Shown piece after piece: positions 63,535 to 64,000 of a stretch of DNA of 64,000 nucleotides (position 1 is the stretch's first letter; each line of letters opens with the position of its first letter). Below the pieces are notes generated by a model. It was not told the DNA's origin, made no database searches, and saw only the letters and a program-made list of their open reading frames with translations. This DNA is from Streptomyces sp. S4.7. GTDB lineage: Bacteria; Actinomycetota; Actinomycetes; Streptomycetales; Streptomycetaceae. Location: NCBI RefSeq assembly GCF_010384365.1, contig NZ_CP048397.1, forward strand, positions 4,526,001 to 4,590,000, given 5' to 3'. The position numbers and the translations under genes were made by a program.

Positions 63535-64000
63535 AGAAGTGTCGGTCTTTTTCTCCGCTCTGGCGGCTTGCTTGATATTGGCCGGGTGCTCACAGGGAAA
63601 CGAGGCAGAGGTGGAAGTACGTGACGGCGATTCGGTCTCGACTGAAGTCGAGGGGGCATCCAGTCGCATCCTGGAGATGATGGCGCTCAAGGGGAAGGTG
63701 ACCGAGTCAGGTGCCAAGGTCTCGCGGTGTTCGGACTATGAGCCCGAGGACGAGGTCTACCGGGCTCGTCAACCGTGGAGCGTATACGACCTTCCTGTGC
63801 CGGAGCTGGAGAAGGCCATGGACCGACTCCGGAAAGAATTGCCGAAGGCGGGCTGGACCATTGTCAAGGACGGCACGGACGGAACTCCTGCCAAGGCTCC
63901 GCAGATTATTGCTGAATCCAAGGGGAGGGAATTCGCGGCGGACATTCGGTTGATGGACCAACGTAAGTACGGAGATGACCCTTCGTTGATCCTCGTCGCG
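63527..64000 (+). CDS. Putative lipoprotein, cut by the window end
   Basis: At least 158 residues from TTG 63527, which has GAGGG 7 bases upstream and overlaps the hydrolase stop by 8 bases. GTG 63539 is an alternative. Signal peptide with lipobox L-A-G-C at residues 18-21. The mature part contains 'SSRILEMMALKGKVTESGAK', 'PWSVYDLPVPELEKAMDRLR' and 'LPKAGWTIVKDGTDG'. This resembles the small lipoproteins that follow DUF1023 hydrolases in Streptomyces. The base composition is less G+C-rich than neighbours. The end of the gene lies beyond 64000. Confidence 0.75.
   Translation, partial: MNREVSVFFSALAACLILAGCSQGNEAEVEVRDGDSVSTEVEGASSRILEMMALKGKVTESGAKVSRCSDYEPEDEVYRARQPWSVYDLPVPELEKAMDRLRKELPKAGWTIVKDGTDGTPAKAPQIIAESKGREFAADIRLMDQRKYGDDPSLILVA

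Overview
The window is high-GC actinobacterial DNA and almost certainly comes from a Streptomyces chromosome. The evidence is the very high third-position G+C, frequent GTG and TTG starts with short translational overlaps, and a Streptomyces-type gene order around rpoBC, nusG and a second, incomplete nuo operon. No rRNA genes and no CRISPR array are visible. There are four tRNA genes: Tyr-GTA, Thr-GGT, Met-CAT and Trp-CCA.

Layout. 1-6.2 kb: the end of an ABC exporter operon, a secreted M28 aminopeptidase, a VOC protein, an HxlR regulator divergent from an MFS transporter that carries an in-frame MITE-like insertion, and a RarD permease. 6.4-9.4 kb: korAB, a 2-oxoacid:ferredoxin oxidoreductase. 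9.7-13.3 kb: a LuxR-type response regulator and two paralogous histidine kinases. 13.7-23.7 kb: a ten-gene complex I-like operon (nuoABCHIJKLMN) without nuoD, E, F or G. 23.9-29.4 kb: HtpX with YccF, a GlsB-like protein, AlkB, YajQ, tRNA-Tyr, an NAD-binding protein and a cytosine-deaminase-like protein with a degenerate active site. 29.7-36.2 kb: tRNA-Thr, tRNA-Met, rpmG, two MaoC-type dehydratase subunits, murB, a reductase/TetR divergent pair, adenosine deaminase and an aspartate aminotransferase. 36.4-54.5 kb: the core information-processing block tRNA-Trp, secE, nusG, rplK, rplA, a lipoprotein, rplJ, rplL, rpoB, rpoC, rpsL, rpsG, fusA and tuf, with clear promoters, leaders and hairpins.

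54.7-64 kb is accessory DNA. It starts with an RNA-repair cassette: a shortened RNA ligase followed by a four-domain protein (MJ1316-like end recognition, EEP phosphoesterase, 2H phosphoesterase, nucleotidyltransferase). Three tandem 32-bp repeats cover the stop/start junction between them. Next come an SdpI-family protein, a winged-helix protein, and a scrambled locus. That locus holds a truncated WXG/T7SS-type ORF, a defective IS3-family element with 4-bp target duplication, a GPP34 protein whose 5' end now lies in the IS, a BtrH-like protein, a 5'-truncated immunity-like gene, the C-terminal half of a DUF1023-type hydrolase, and a lipoprotein cut by the window end.

How the parts relate. 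KorAB should make reduced ferredoxin, which could feed the NuoI-bearing but NuoEFG-less complex next to it. The two kinases between them share a GGGGTTWWCCCC palindrome at the same upstream distance and so may be co-regulated. The most novel material is the RNA-repair cassette with its ligase rearrangement, the in-frame MITE insertion, the probable CodA-like pseudoenzyme and the asparagine in the rifampicin region of RpoB.
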